From NCBI GenBank assembly GCA_041490205.1, contig JBGPSQ010000025.1:1-21192 (forward strand): 21,192 bases of DNA, written 5' to 3'. Shown here piece after piece: positions 7,736 to 15,800 of this stretch. Both the position numbers and the translations under genes were made by a program. Every line of letters starts with the position of its first letter. Position 1 is the stretch's first letter. Source of the DNA: DATDDB01 sp041490205. Lineage in GTDB: Bacteria > Pseudomonadota > Gammaproteobacteria > Burkholderiales > Gallionellaceae. Below the pieces are notes generated by a model. That model saw nothing but the letters and a program-made list of their open reading frames with translations, made no database searches and had not been told where the DNA came from.

Positions 7736-7867
7736 GCCATGCTCCTATCCCAACCGCCCATTTGAATTGCCGGGCACTCAAAGCTATAGACGCGCGGGAT
7801 GGAAAATTGTCAGGCCGGAAAACTCAGGCCGAAAAATACCGGAAAGCCCGCCGGAAGGCAGTGCCTG

Positions 7868-8449
7868 TCAGTCTGCCTGAAACTCCATGCGGATGTCCTG
7901 CGAACAAAAGCGCCAAATCACCCACACAAACAAAACGGCCTGGACGATGGACAGGGCATATCCGGATATTCTGGCTGTTTCGATCATCGCCCTCAACTGC
8001 GCCTGGATTTCGGGAGGAGCGTTATTCAATTCCGGCGGGAGAAATGAAGAAATATCCGGCTGAAAAAACAATCCGGCCATGAACCAGACGACCATCAACC
8101 CCATCATGACCACCCAGAACAGCCGCGCCCAGTTCCTGCGCTTGAGCAGCGCATAGGACGCGATGAACATCACCGCGGATAACGCCAGCGACGCGGCCAG
8201 GATCGCCTGGATATGGCGCAGCGCAAACATCGCAGACGCCGGGACGATCTTCTGAATTTCCGGGCTCTGCATGACGGCCATCATCTGATCGGCCGGGAGC
8301 AAGGTTTTGAAGAGCAGCATCATGCCGAGACAAGCAAACACGCTCAGGCCGCACAGGACTATATTGAACCAGGCAAAGAGGGTGATGAGTTGTGATCGGC
8401 TTTCCCGGGGCGAAGGGATTTCCTTGGGCGGGTTGGCAGTGCTTTTCAT
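7868..8449 (-). CDS. Small membrane protein with four predicted helices
   Basis: Starting at the ATG at 8449, which follows CTCCGGAG at about 8 bases, the product has 193 residues. Four hydrophobic segments lie near 22-47, 82-103, 108-129 and 160-182. The loops are short except for 48-78 and 130-158, which contain proline and glutamate/glutamine. The frame is open further upstream to 8509, but that extension has no ribosome site and would cross a good -10 element. I recognise no family. It is encoded upstream of the Sel1 gene on the same strand, with a 132-base gap. The product is probably an inner-membrane protein of unknown function. Confidence 0.75.
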   Translation of the reverse strand: MKSTANPPKEIPSPRESRSQLITLFAWFNIVLCGLSVFACLGMMLLFKTLLPADQMMAVMQSPEIQKIVPASAMFALRHIQAILAASLALSAVMFIASYALLKRRNWARLFWVVMMGLMVVWFMAGLFFQPDISSFLPPELNNAPPEIQAQLRAMIETARISGYALSIVQAVLFVWVIWRFCSQDIRMEFQAD

Positions 8450-8473
8450 TCGATGGCTCCGGAGGTTTGGGCA

Positions 8474-8503
8474 ATTATATGCCAGCACGGCCGGGTGGAT
8501 GAA
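8474..8503 (-). promoter_or_regulatory. Candidate promoter of the four-helix membrane protein gene
   Basis: On the - strand a perfect TATAAT occupies 8479-8474, about 25 bases before the ATG at 8449. A weak -35 candidate TTCATC (8503-8498) lies 18 bases upstream. The position supports the start at 8449. Its upstream flank is the phage-gene fragment region. Confidence 0.5.
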
Positions 8504-8523
8504 ATGCACCGGTTCTATCAGAA

Positions 8524-8570
8524 AGGAAGGCGGCGCCGTAACGGTAGAGGGTGTAGTTAGCGCCAGAGGG
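8524..8570 (-). pseudogene. Fragment of the phage ejection-protein gene (region of residues 158-172)
   Basis: Bases 8531-8564 match 11680-11713 of the intact virion gene at 30 of 34 positions. In the - strand frame the fragment reads PSGANYTLYRYGAA, against APGADNTLYRYGAA in the intact protein. A stop codon precedes it and unrelated sequence follows. It contains one copy of the YRYGAAL unit that is doubled in the intact gene. Confidence 0.75.
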
Positions 8571-8605
8571 TTATGGAATGGCTGTCAGATCAAATCGGAA
8601 CTAGT

Positions 8606-8660
8606 ACATTTTAGCTGATTTGGCCGTTTTTGAGTTTGTCGTCTAGGATGGCTCGCTGCC
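8606..8660 (-). pseudogene. Second fragment of the phage ejection-protein gene (region of residues 289-306)
   Basis: Bases 8611-8660 match 11282-11331 at 44 of 50 positions. The - strand reading is RAILDDKLKNGQIS, then a stop, then NV, against QAILDGKLKNGQISQNV in the intact protein. A CAA codon has become TAA. In the - strand direction this fragment comes before the other one, the reverse of their order in the intact gene, and only 40-46 bases separate them. Confidence 0.85.
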
Positions 8661-8685
8661 CCCGATATGGAAATTGTGTAGCAGT

Positions 8686-9588
8686 TTAATCCGGCTGAAT
8701 GCGATCAACCATAAATTGCGCCTGATTTACCAGCGTTGCAAAAAACGGCATGTTCCTTGATTTATCCCGGTAACAGGCCGTGTACGCAGCAAAACCCTGC
8801 TCTTCCAGCCGAAGGAACTCGAGCCATAACTTCTCGTCTTTTTTATTGGATGCATGATATGCGTCAAGCGACACAGATGCCCTTTCCCCAAACTCATACC
8901 ATCTCCTTTGGCAGTCAGGAATATCGGGAATCTCTATCACCGTGGGGGCTTTCATGAAATATATCCTGTCTCCCGCAAGGAGAAAGACCCATATTTCATA
9001 TGGTGGAATCGCTTCCAGTCCTTCATGGGTGCTACGTCCGAGGAAGGCGCGCACAATATATTTTCCACTCACGCCATGCACGGGAAGATCGGAAAAGTTT
9101 GCGAGTTCGTATTCTTGCACCACCGCAGAAAAATATAACCCCTCGGCTTGCGGCCTTCTCCTGACCTTCGCCGCAAACCCGGGATTCCTGGTCAAATAGT
9201 TATCGACCAACCCCTTTGTCGAGACGTATAGCAACTCATCTTTAGTATTTTTGAATTCAAGAAAATTAATCTGGTCACAGCAAGGGTCATCCGAAATTAA
9301 GTGGGGCAACATGCGTCCACTCACAGGGAAGCCGTCAACCTTGACCGGGCCAATTACCGCCTCGATTTCCCTCTTCAGTTCAACGGGAACCTCTACTGCT
9401 CGGCTCGGATCATTAGCGGCCTTCTGGCGGATGGCCTCCTGGCTCTTGAAGAATTCGGCTTCTTTCTGTGCCTGCACGGGAGTTTGCCCCCCTGCATGAT
9501 CTTGGTCGCTGGCCTGCGCAGCCTGCATGCCCAATATTGCACAAACAGAAACAATTAATGCGCGTCTGATTCGCAAACGTACCTCCAT
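8686..9588 (-). CDS. Exported protein of unknown function, AT-rich gene
   Basis: The start at 9588 gives 300 residues beginning with a signal peptide (basic RLRIRRA, then hydrophobic LIVSVCAILGM, cleavage likely after AQA at about 26). The ribosome site is poor (TTAAG), and the frame is open to 9654, so the start is not certain. The mature part has six or so cysteines, including a CC pair in DDPCCDQ, which suggests disulfides in the periplasm. A hydrophobic strand-like segment YEIWVFLLAGDRIYFM lies near 190-205. I recognise no family. The gene is markedly AT-rich: 9241-9300 is only 30% G+C, unlike most neighbours. It lies between the scrambled phage fragments and the intact phage genes, on the phage strand, so it may be a passenger gene of the prophage or an older acquisition. 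Confidence 0.75.
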   Translation of the reverse strand: MEVRLRIRRALIVSVCAILGMQAAQASDQDHAGGQTPVQAQKEAEFFKSQEAIRQKAANDPSRAVEVPVELKREIEAVIGPVKVDGFPVSGRMLPHLISDDPCCDQINFLEFKNTKDELLYVSTKGLVDNYLTRNPGFAAKVRRRPQAEGLYFSAVVQEYELANFSDLPVHGVSGKYIVRAFLGRSTHEGLEAIPPYEIWVFLLAGDRIYFMKAPTVIEIPDIPDCQRRWYEFGERASVSLDAYHASNKKDEKLWLEFLRLEEQGFAAYTACYRDKSRNMPFFATLVNQAQFMVDRIQPD

Positions 9589-9626
9589 GTGCTTAATGTC
9601 TACTTTACATTTTATAAGCGTGAACC

Positions 9627-9654
9627 ATTTTAGAAATATACACCACATGTGCAA
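9627..9654 (-). promoter_or_regulatory. Candidate promoter for the exported-protein gene
   Basis: On the - strand TTGCAC (9654-9649) and TAAAAT (9632-9627) are separated by 16 bases. They lie about 38 bases before the ATG at 9588. A second TATAAA (9616-9611) lies closer but lacks a -35 partner. This is motif-level evidence only. Confidence 0.35.
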
Positions 9655-9739
9655 TTACACTCAACCAAGACATAACTGCAGAACTCACCTTTGCAGGCGG
9701 AACCTGGGCCATGGCCTATATTATTACCATCTCACACCG

Positions 9740-9768
9740 AAAAGTGATCGTCTTCAAGCGCCAATCAC
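9740..9768 (-). terminator. Weak terminator-like hairpin after the phage ejection gene
   Basis: On the - strand the arms GTGATTG (9768-9762) and CGATCAC (9750-9744) pair over 7 positions with one G-U, around an 11-base loop. TTTT (9743-9740) follows. It lies 26 bases after the stop codon of the last phage gene, where a late operon would be expected to end. Confidence 0.35.
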
Positions 9769-9793
9769 CAGCACTCACAAGATTGCGTGCGGA

Positions 9794-12193
9794 TTAGGGC
9801 CTGTAAATCGCCATGCCAACTTTATTATTTTCGAAACTCCCACCCGCCCAAATGCGGCTTCCATATTTCTTATCTTGTACATAATCCGACACCCAATGTT
9901 TTCCATCAAACATCGCAATGTGACCAGCGGGAGGATCTTGATCAGGATAATCCTGCAAAACTACGACGTCGCCTTTTCTGGGACTATAGCTGGCCAACTG
10001 GTCTGAGTTTGTCAGCACCTTCTTGAAACCAGACGCCTCAAGGATTGGGCCCGCTTTTTTGGCAAGGTCCGGCCCCGTTATCTGTTTGTTAGCCGGCCGC
10101 CCAGCATTGATCGCCTTGAAAACAGCTCGCGAACAATATCCTGTTGGATCATCCTCCGCATTACCATCAAGAGTAGAGGTTGATTTCTCAATATCTATGA
10201 CAGGTTGATGGGCCGGATCATCAGCGGGCTGCGGCGGCAGCAATACCTTCGTGCCATTTGGAATCCACACACCGTCACGCTTTATCTTATTGAGTGCCTT
10301 AAGCTGGTCGAAGTCGCAACCTGTTTCCTCACTGATCTTCCACAGATCAACTGTCCTGCCTTTCCCCTTCGCCTTAGCTACATACACCCGGCTGTCCGGA
10401 TCATCCCCTGCGGCTATCGCTCCATTCGGCATTTGCTGTCCAACGGCAAGAGCAGCCGGATAGACTTTTCGCGCATCTGCCATCGTCACCGTTGCCACCG
10501 GCGCACCGTGTGGCATGATATTGGGCGGACTAAAGAATGTTTGCTCCGAGACGGCTTGAGCCTGTGGGCTGTCAGTGTTCTGCATGCTGGGTGCAGTTTT
10601 ATGCTTCCCGCCTTGAGCTTGTGGCTGCTTTTCCTCTCCATTCCTCAACATGCCGCCCCCCTTCCCATTCAACACATGATCCGCAAAGTATCCCATGGCG
10701 ATGTTCTGCGCCTCTTCCGGGGTGAGCGGTGTTCCGTTCTTGGCCTGCTGGGCGGCGATGAGCTGGTCGCGCAGGTCTGATTCGATCTGGGCTTGTTGCT
10801 GTTCTTCCGGGCTGCCGGGCTCGGGGTTGATGCCTGCCATTTTCATTTCGGCACGCAGGGTGTTGACGGCGGTGTTCACGACTTTGCTTGCCTGCATTTG
10901 CTGCGGGTCTTGTTTGTTGATGGCGTCTTGCAGGGTTTGCAGGTATTTGTAGTGTGCCTGGGAGATGTTTCCGCTTTCGGTCAGGAGGTTGGTCTGGGTG
11001 AATTTCACCGGGTCTTCAATCGAGAGGCGGTGCAGGTCGTTGAAGCGTTTGGGGTCGTCTGTGGCGGGGTGGCTGTCGAGGATGGCCTGGGCATTCCGGT
11101 CGAGGCCGCGCGATGTCAGGTAGGCCCAGTTTGATGCGGGGATGTCGGTGATCGCGGCGTTGGGGTTGTTGTTCTTGAGGCCCAGGACGTTGGCGATGAC
11201 TTGTTCGTCGTTTTGCTTTTGCACGGCGGCCATTTGGTTTTGGCTGGCTTGCAGGGTTTGCTGGGCGATGTCGTGGACGTTTTGGCTGATTTGGCCGTTT
11301 TTGAGTTTGCCGTCGAGGATGGCTTGTTGCTTTGCCAGGTCGGTTTCCTGTGCCTGGGCTTGGAGGGCGGTTTGGTAGGCTGTTTTCTGGTCGGTTGCGG
11401 TGCAGATGTATTGGTCGAGCTTGTCGCGGGTGGGCTCGGGCAGGGTGTGCTGTACTTGGTCGAGGTAGCAGCGCGCTTCCTGCGGCTGGTTGTCACCCAG
11501 CAGGCGGTTGATGATGCTGTTGTGGAGCGAGACCATGCCGCCGTTGCCGTCGGGGCCGAATTGGGTGTGGTGGTCGAGCAGGGCTTGGTAGTTTTCGTTA
11601 TCGGGGCCAACCGGGCAGGTGTGGCTGAAAATGTTTTCCAGGTTGTTGTGGTAGAGGGCGGCGCCGTAGCGGTAGAGGGCGGCGCCGTAGCGGTAGAGGG
11701 TGTTGTCGGCGCCGGGGGCGGGGTTGTAGGCGTTGACGGCGAGGTCGCATGCGTTCTGGGCGCTGGACTGTGAGGCATCGTGGTCATATACCCGGCATTG
11801 GCTGGCGGCGTGCTGCTGGATTTGCGCCCGGAAGGCGTCGAGCAGGGGGTCGGATACTTTGCTGAATATGTCGCGCTGGATGGGGTTGCCCAGGCTGTCC
11901 GATATTTGTTTGTAGTATTTTTCGACTGCATCCTGCGCGGCGCCAAAGCCGCCCATGGCGGCTGCGCCTTTCTGGTTTAGGAAGCCGGTGGTGGGGTCGT
12001 ACAGGATGGCGTTCATGCCGCCCAGCCAGTCGGCTTGCGCGCTCTTGACTCCGGCTTCGTTGAACTGCGCCATTCGCATGGCGTGGTCGGCGTCGAATGC
12101 CACGCCTTGTTGGGCGGCGTCGGGCTGGTTGGCAGGGGTAGCTTGGTCAGGATTCTGCCCGGCGGAATCGGTGAGTGCTGGAATCTTTAGCAT
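9794..12193 (-). CDS. Large phage ejection (internal virion) protein with LysM-like and CHAP-like C terminus
   Basis: The protein has 799 residues. Residues 1-540 are rich in glutamine, alanine and asparagine and probably form long helices, with strong coiled-coil potential at 265-335. Position after the nozzle gene and a small helical protein is typical of a podovirus ejection protein. Residues 603-653 look like a LysM carbohydrate-binding unit (TVDLWKISEETGCDFDQLKALN, then WIPNGTKVLLP). Residues 686-799 resemble CHAP/NlpC-type amidases: Cys687 in YCSRAV, then GDVVVLQDY, His758 in AGHIAMF and Asp770 in WVSDY. Such a domain would cut peptidoglycan so that DNA can cross the wall. The last quarter is less G+C-rich (9841-9960 is 45%) than the middle (11701-11760 is 70%), which suggests module exchange. 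The start at 12193 has GAGA as a weak ribosome site. The domain match is by motif, not by search. Confidence 0.75.
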   Translation of the reverse strand: MLKIPALTDSAGQNPDQATPANQPDAAQQGVAFDADHAMRMAQFNEAGVKSAQADWLGGMNAILYDPTTGFLNQKGAAAMGGFGAAQDAVEKYYKQISDSLGNPIQRDIFSKVSDPLLDAFRAQIQQHAASQCRVYDHDASQSSAQNACDLAVNAYNPAPGADNTLYRYGAALYRYGAALYHNNLENIFSHTCPVGPDNENYQALLDHHTQFGPDGNGGMVSLHNSIINRLLGDNQPQEARCYLDQVQHTLPEPTRDKLDQYICTATDQKTAYQTALQAQAQETDLAKQQAILDGKLKNGQISQNVHDIAQQTLQASQNQMAAVQKQNDEQVIANVLGLKNNNPNAAITDIPASNWAYLTSRGLDRNAQAILDSHPATDDPKRFNDLHRLSIEDPVKFTQTNLLTESGNISQAHYKYLQTLQDAINKQDPQQMQASKVVNTAVNTLRAEMKMAGINPEPGSPEEQQQAQIESDLRDQLIAAQQAKNGTPLTPEEAQNIAMGYFADHVLNGKGGGMLRNGEEKQPQAQGGKHKTAPSMQNTDSPQAQAVSEQTFFSPPNIMPHGAPVATVTMADARKVYPAALAVGQQMPNGAIAAGDDPDSRVYVAKAKGKGRTVDLWKISEETGCDFDQLKALNKIKRDGVWIPNGTKVLLPPQPADDPAHQPVIDIEKSTSTLDGNAEDDPTGYCSRAVFKAINAGRPANKQITGPDLAKKAGPILEASGFKKVLTNSDQLASYSPRKGDVVVLQDYPDQDPPAGHIAMFDGKHWVSDYVQDKKYGSRIWAGGSFENNKVGMAIYRP
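11651..11692. repeat. 21-base exact tandem duplication in the ejection gene
   Basis: The unit GTAGAGGGCGGCGCCGTAGC plus G is present twice, at 11651-11671 and 11672-11692. It adds seven in-frame residues, so the protein reads LYRYGAALYRYGAALYHN. The fragment at 8524-8570 contains only one such unit. Confidence 0.95.
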
Positions 12194-12235
12194 GGTTGGG
12201 GTCTCTTGTGATGTCCGTTCTATGTAAGCGGTTGG

Positions 12236-12883
12236 CTACTTGTAACTTGCGGCAAATGATGTCGCGCTGCCGAGCAAGGAGCCGAATGCCGCCATGTCGG
12301 GGTTGATCGCGTTCATTTGGGCGAGCTTGGCCTGTTGAGCCGCCTGGTATGCGGTTTGCTGGTTGTGCAATTGCCATACCTGGCGGTTGGTGTCGTCGCG
12401 TATCATCATGGCGTTGCGCTCGCCCATGTATTCGGTCGAGGCCAGCACGTCGGTCGCCGAGCCTTGCCCGAGGTCTATGCCGCTGGCGGCCATGTGCGCG
12501 CGCTCGGAGCCGAATTGCGCCGCCGTTTGCAGCCGGGAACTCTGTTCGTTCGTAGCGCCCACCTGCTGGGCGATCTCCGCCTGGTATCCGGCAATCGCGG
12601 CCTGGTTGGCGGCTGCCTGCGCCTCGTAGCCCAGCACATTTTTTTGGCCCTGCGCCTGATTGCGGGCAGAGATGGCGGAGTATCCGGCTCCGAATCCGGC
12701 CAGTCCGGACGTTACGGTCTGTTTGTTTTGGCTCCACCAGCTAGCGCCACCTCCGGAATCAGTTTTCGGAGAGGGTGGGTAATCCACCCCGGGTACTGCG
12801 GGAACAGTTGGCTTGTACGGCCCATATATGCCATATGGATCGGGCGCAGGGCCAAAATAAGAAGAATAATCCGTCACCGCCAT
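12236..12883 (-). CDS. Small phage ejection / internal virion protein
   Basis: The 215-residue protein has a tyrosine-, proline- and glycine-rich N terminus (1-45), a glycine-rich hydrophobic stretch (SGLAGFGAGYSAI, 59-71) and then a long alanine/glutamine-rich helical region to the end. Positions 80-180 look coiled-coil. This composition and its place between the nozzle gene and the large ejection gene match the T7 gp14-like class of podovirus internal proteins. Similar proteins insert into the host outer membrane to make the DNA channel. The start at 12883 abuts the stop codon of the nozzle gene and has an excellent GGAGGAG site inside that gene's end, so the two are translationally coupled. 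A 42-base gap follows to the large ejection gene. No catalytic motif is present. Confidence 0.65.
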   Translation of the reverse strand: MAVTDYSSYFGPAPDPYGIYGPYKPTVPAVPGVDYPPSPKTDSGGGASWWSQNKQTVTSGLAGFGAGYSAISARNQAQGQKNVLGYEAQAAANQAAIAGYQAEIAQQVGATNEQSSRLQTAAQFGSERAHMAASGIDLGQGSATDVLASTEYMGERNAMMIRDDTNRQVWQLHNQQTAYQAAQQAKLAQMNAINPDMAAFGSLLGSATSFAASYK

Positions 12884-15800
12884 TTACACTCCTCCTCCAA
12901 CCGCAATCTCCAAGGTCATCGAGGCGATGTCCAATGGCAGCGGGTCGCTTTGTTGTATGCAAATTTGTCCGCTCATGCCCCAGTCGTTGGAGAGCAGTAT
13001 CTCTACCTCGTCGCTCACCAGGTTGGGCGGCGAGCCGGGGTTTTCGGTGCTGCGCTGGCGGTATGGCGTAAGGTCGGCAAAATCCGGTCCGGCCAGGATG
13101 CCGCTGGAGCGGTAGGTGCGCAAAAACACCTTGTTGACGTTCTTGGAAAGACCCTGTGCCATGGCCGGCTCCGCCGCTTGCGCCGCTGGGGGCGTCTGCA
13201 ATTGCGCGGTGAGCGGCAGGCCGATATGCACTTGGCTCGCACCGACCGGCAGGGTGATGGTATTGGCATTGGGCCCGGTGGTTGGCACGAGTTGCGGCGG
13301 AACCACTGCGCCATCGGCGAGGATGTTGACCGTCATGCCTGCCAGCCAATTAAGGCCGCTGATTGTGGAAGCCATGCGGGTGACGTTGCCTGAGGCCGCG
13401 CCCGCGACGCAGACGCAGGTTTGCTTGCCGGATTGCACACCGCTGGTGGCGATGGCCGCACCGCCGGGTGTGGCCGCGATCTGGAAGGTGTTTGCGGTGG
13501 GATTGAGCACGTAATATGTTGTCCCGGTGGCAATCCCGGTGGGCAGCGCGCCGGTTGTAGAAAAGAGTATCGGCGCGCCTGCTGCAAATCCATGGTTCGT
13601 CAAGGTAACGATGCCGGGATTGGCGATGCTGATCGCAACTGCCGCGCCCGGAACGTAACCGCAGGTTTGCGTGCCGGATTGCGTTCCGGTGCATGTCTGG
13701 GTGCCGGATTGCGTTCCGCTGGTGGTGATGGCTGCGGCGTCGGGCGTGGCCGCGATCTGAAAGGTGTTTGCGGTGGGGCTCACCACGTAATACGCGGTTC
13801 CGGCGGCAATCCCGGTGGGCAGCGCCCCCGTGGTGGAGAAGACCACGGCAGTCCCCGCTGGCAGGCCATGTGCATTCCAGGTGACGACACCGGGCGCGGC
13901 AATGCTGATGGTGACGGGCGCGGACGGTGCGACACCGGATTGCGTGCCGCTGGTGGCGATGGCCGCGCCGCCTGGGGTGGCTGCGATCTGAAAGGTGTTT
14001 GCCGTTTGGTTGGCCACGTAATATGTCGTCCCGGCGGTAATCCCGGTGGGCAGCGTGCCCGTGGTGGAGAAGACCACAGGCGCTCCTGCGGCGAGCCCAT
14101 GGTTCGCCATGGTAATGACGCCGGGATTGGCGATAGTGATCGTGACGGGCGCGGCAGGTGTCGGGAGGTTGACGACGAAGTTGTTGCCGTCCACCACGTT
14201 GGTCACCACATAGCGTGTTCCGCCTGGCAACGAGCCGAATGTGGTATCCGAGAAAGATAACCAACAGCTCTGCCCAGCAGTGAGGGTATGCGGGATCGTG
14301 CAAGTGACCGTCGTCCACGAGCGGGTGAAGCTACCGGTATTGGCGGCGGGAAGGTTGTAGGTCATCCCGCAATCCACGTAATGGCAATCGGCCACGGTAT
14401 TGAAGAGACGAGTGTGCAGGCGCTCGACGAAGCGCTTGGTCGTTCCATTGATATTGCGCCGCACGATGCAATACAACATGTCCTCGTTGTTTTCCGAGAT
14501 GGTGCAGATGGACTCGAAAGCGTCATTCACCCCCGTAGTGTGCTGGTGCCAGGCGGCGATCTGCTGCTCGGGCAGGTAGGTCATGCCCAGCAAGCGGCCA
14601 GAGGAGGAAACGCACCACAGGATGGGTATCGGCCCCCGGCTGTAGGTCATGTCCACGATGGTGTTGTAGTCGAACAGGTGCGGCGCGAAAATGCTGCTGT
14701 CGGTGGACTGGTAGCCGTTGACCTGCCAGTTGTAGTTCATCTGGCGGATATGCCCGCCGCGCGCAGCCGCGTACAGCACTGCATTGCCCACCACCACTGG
14801 CTGGACGTTATTTGCCCCGATGTATGACTGCGGCTGCACGTTGATGGTGGAGGGCGTAAGCACGCCCGTGGTGGAACTGCATTTCCATTCACAGGATCCC
14901 GAAAAAAACAACAGGTCTTGCATGGGCACGATGTGGCGGATGGCCGAGGCTTCGCGCGCAGAAATCTTGAAGGCCAGGCGGTTGTCGTCGCGGCTGGGGA
15001 TGGTGTAGGAAAGCTCGGTTTCCGTGCCGGAGCGGGTAGCCCATACGTTTTGCGGCTGGTTGGTCGATCCGGCGAATACGCGGCGCTGCTGATAATAGGC
15101 CACCGCGCTGGGATAATTTCCGGTGGAGGCCAATACGTTCACCGGAGCCAGCGGCGGGGTGCGGCTGATGTCGGCGGTGATGTTGTTGTCCACGAATGAC
15201 AGGCCGGAACCACCCAACTGCGTGACGGTGCCGGTAGTTGCACCCGCATTCGCCACGATAATCGTGAATGTATTTACATCCACCACAGTAACGGTATAAC
15301 TGGTACCCCCCGGCTGCGCTCCGAAGCTGGTATCCGAGAAATAAAACGAGCAGCTTTGTCCATTCGCCAGACCATGCGCCGTGATGGTGCAGGTCATGGT
15401 CGTGGTGGTACGCGAAAACGTGCCCGCCCTGGGCGATGGCGCGACTTGACCGATAAAGCCGAAGACGCCGTATGATAGCTTGTAAATGTTGTACCTGATT
15501 GCACCAGATACCGCCGGAAAAGTAATGGTGTTCTTGTTCGGGATCGTAGTCAGGTCGTTGTAGCAGACGGCCTGGCTGGATTGGTAGGACTCGTTGCTGC
15601 CCTCATCCAGGGCAGTGACGACGTAGGAGTATGAGGTGGTTCCAGACCCGGATGGCCACGCTGAGACGTAGGCATTGGTTTGCAAATACGGCGTAGCCGA
15701 TATGGTTGCAGGGCCTGAAGCGCTTACGGCAGGGAAAGGTAAAAAGCTTAGAACCGGTTTCGTAAAAGAATCTTCCTTGAATGAAAGCCCGGAAGAGACC

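Noticed and set aside
6521..7765. + strand open frame of 414 codons opposite the Sel1 gene
   Set aside because: It shows a repetitive pattern only because it mirrors the Sel1 repeats on the other strand.
7783..7813. Possible Sel1 gene promoter (CTGACA, 19-base spacer, TATAGC on the - strand)
   Set aside because: The spacer is too long and the -10 match is weak, so it is not listed as a feature.
9589..9793. Searched for a prophage attachment site in the gap beyond the last virion gene
   Set aside because: No tRNA end or convincing direct repeat with another part of the window was seen; only a weak hairpin and a promoter candidate are present.
13424..14146. Tail repeats considered as variable/template repeats of a diversity-generating retroelement
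   Set aside because: Differences among units are spread over all base types and not focused on adenines, and no reverse transcriptase is present in the window.
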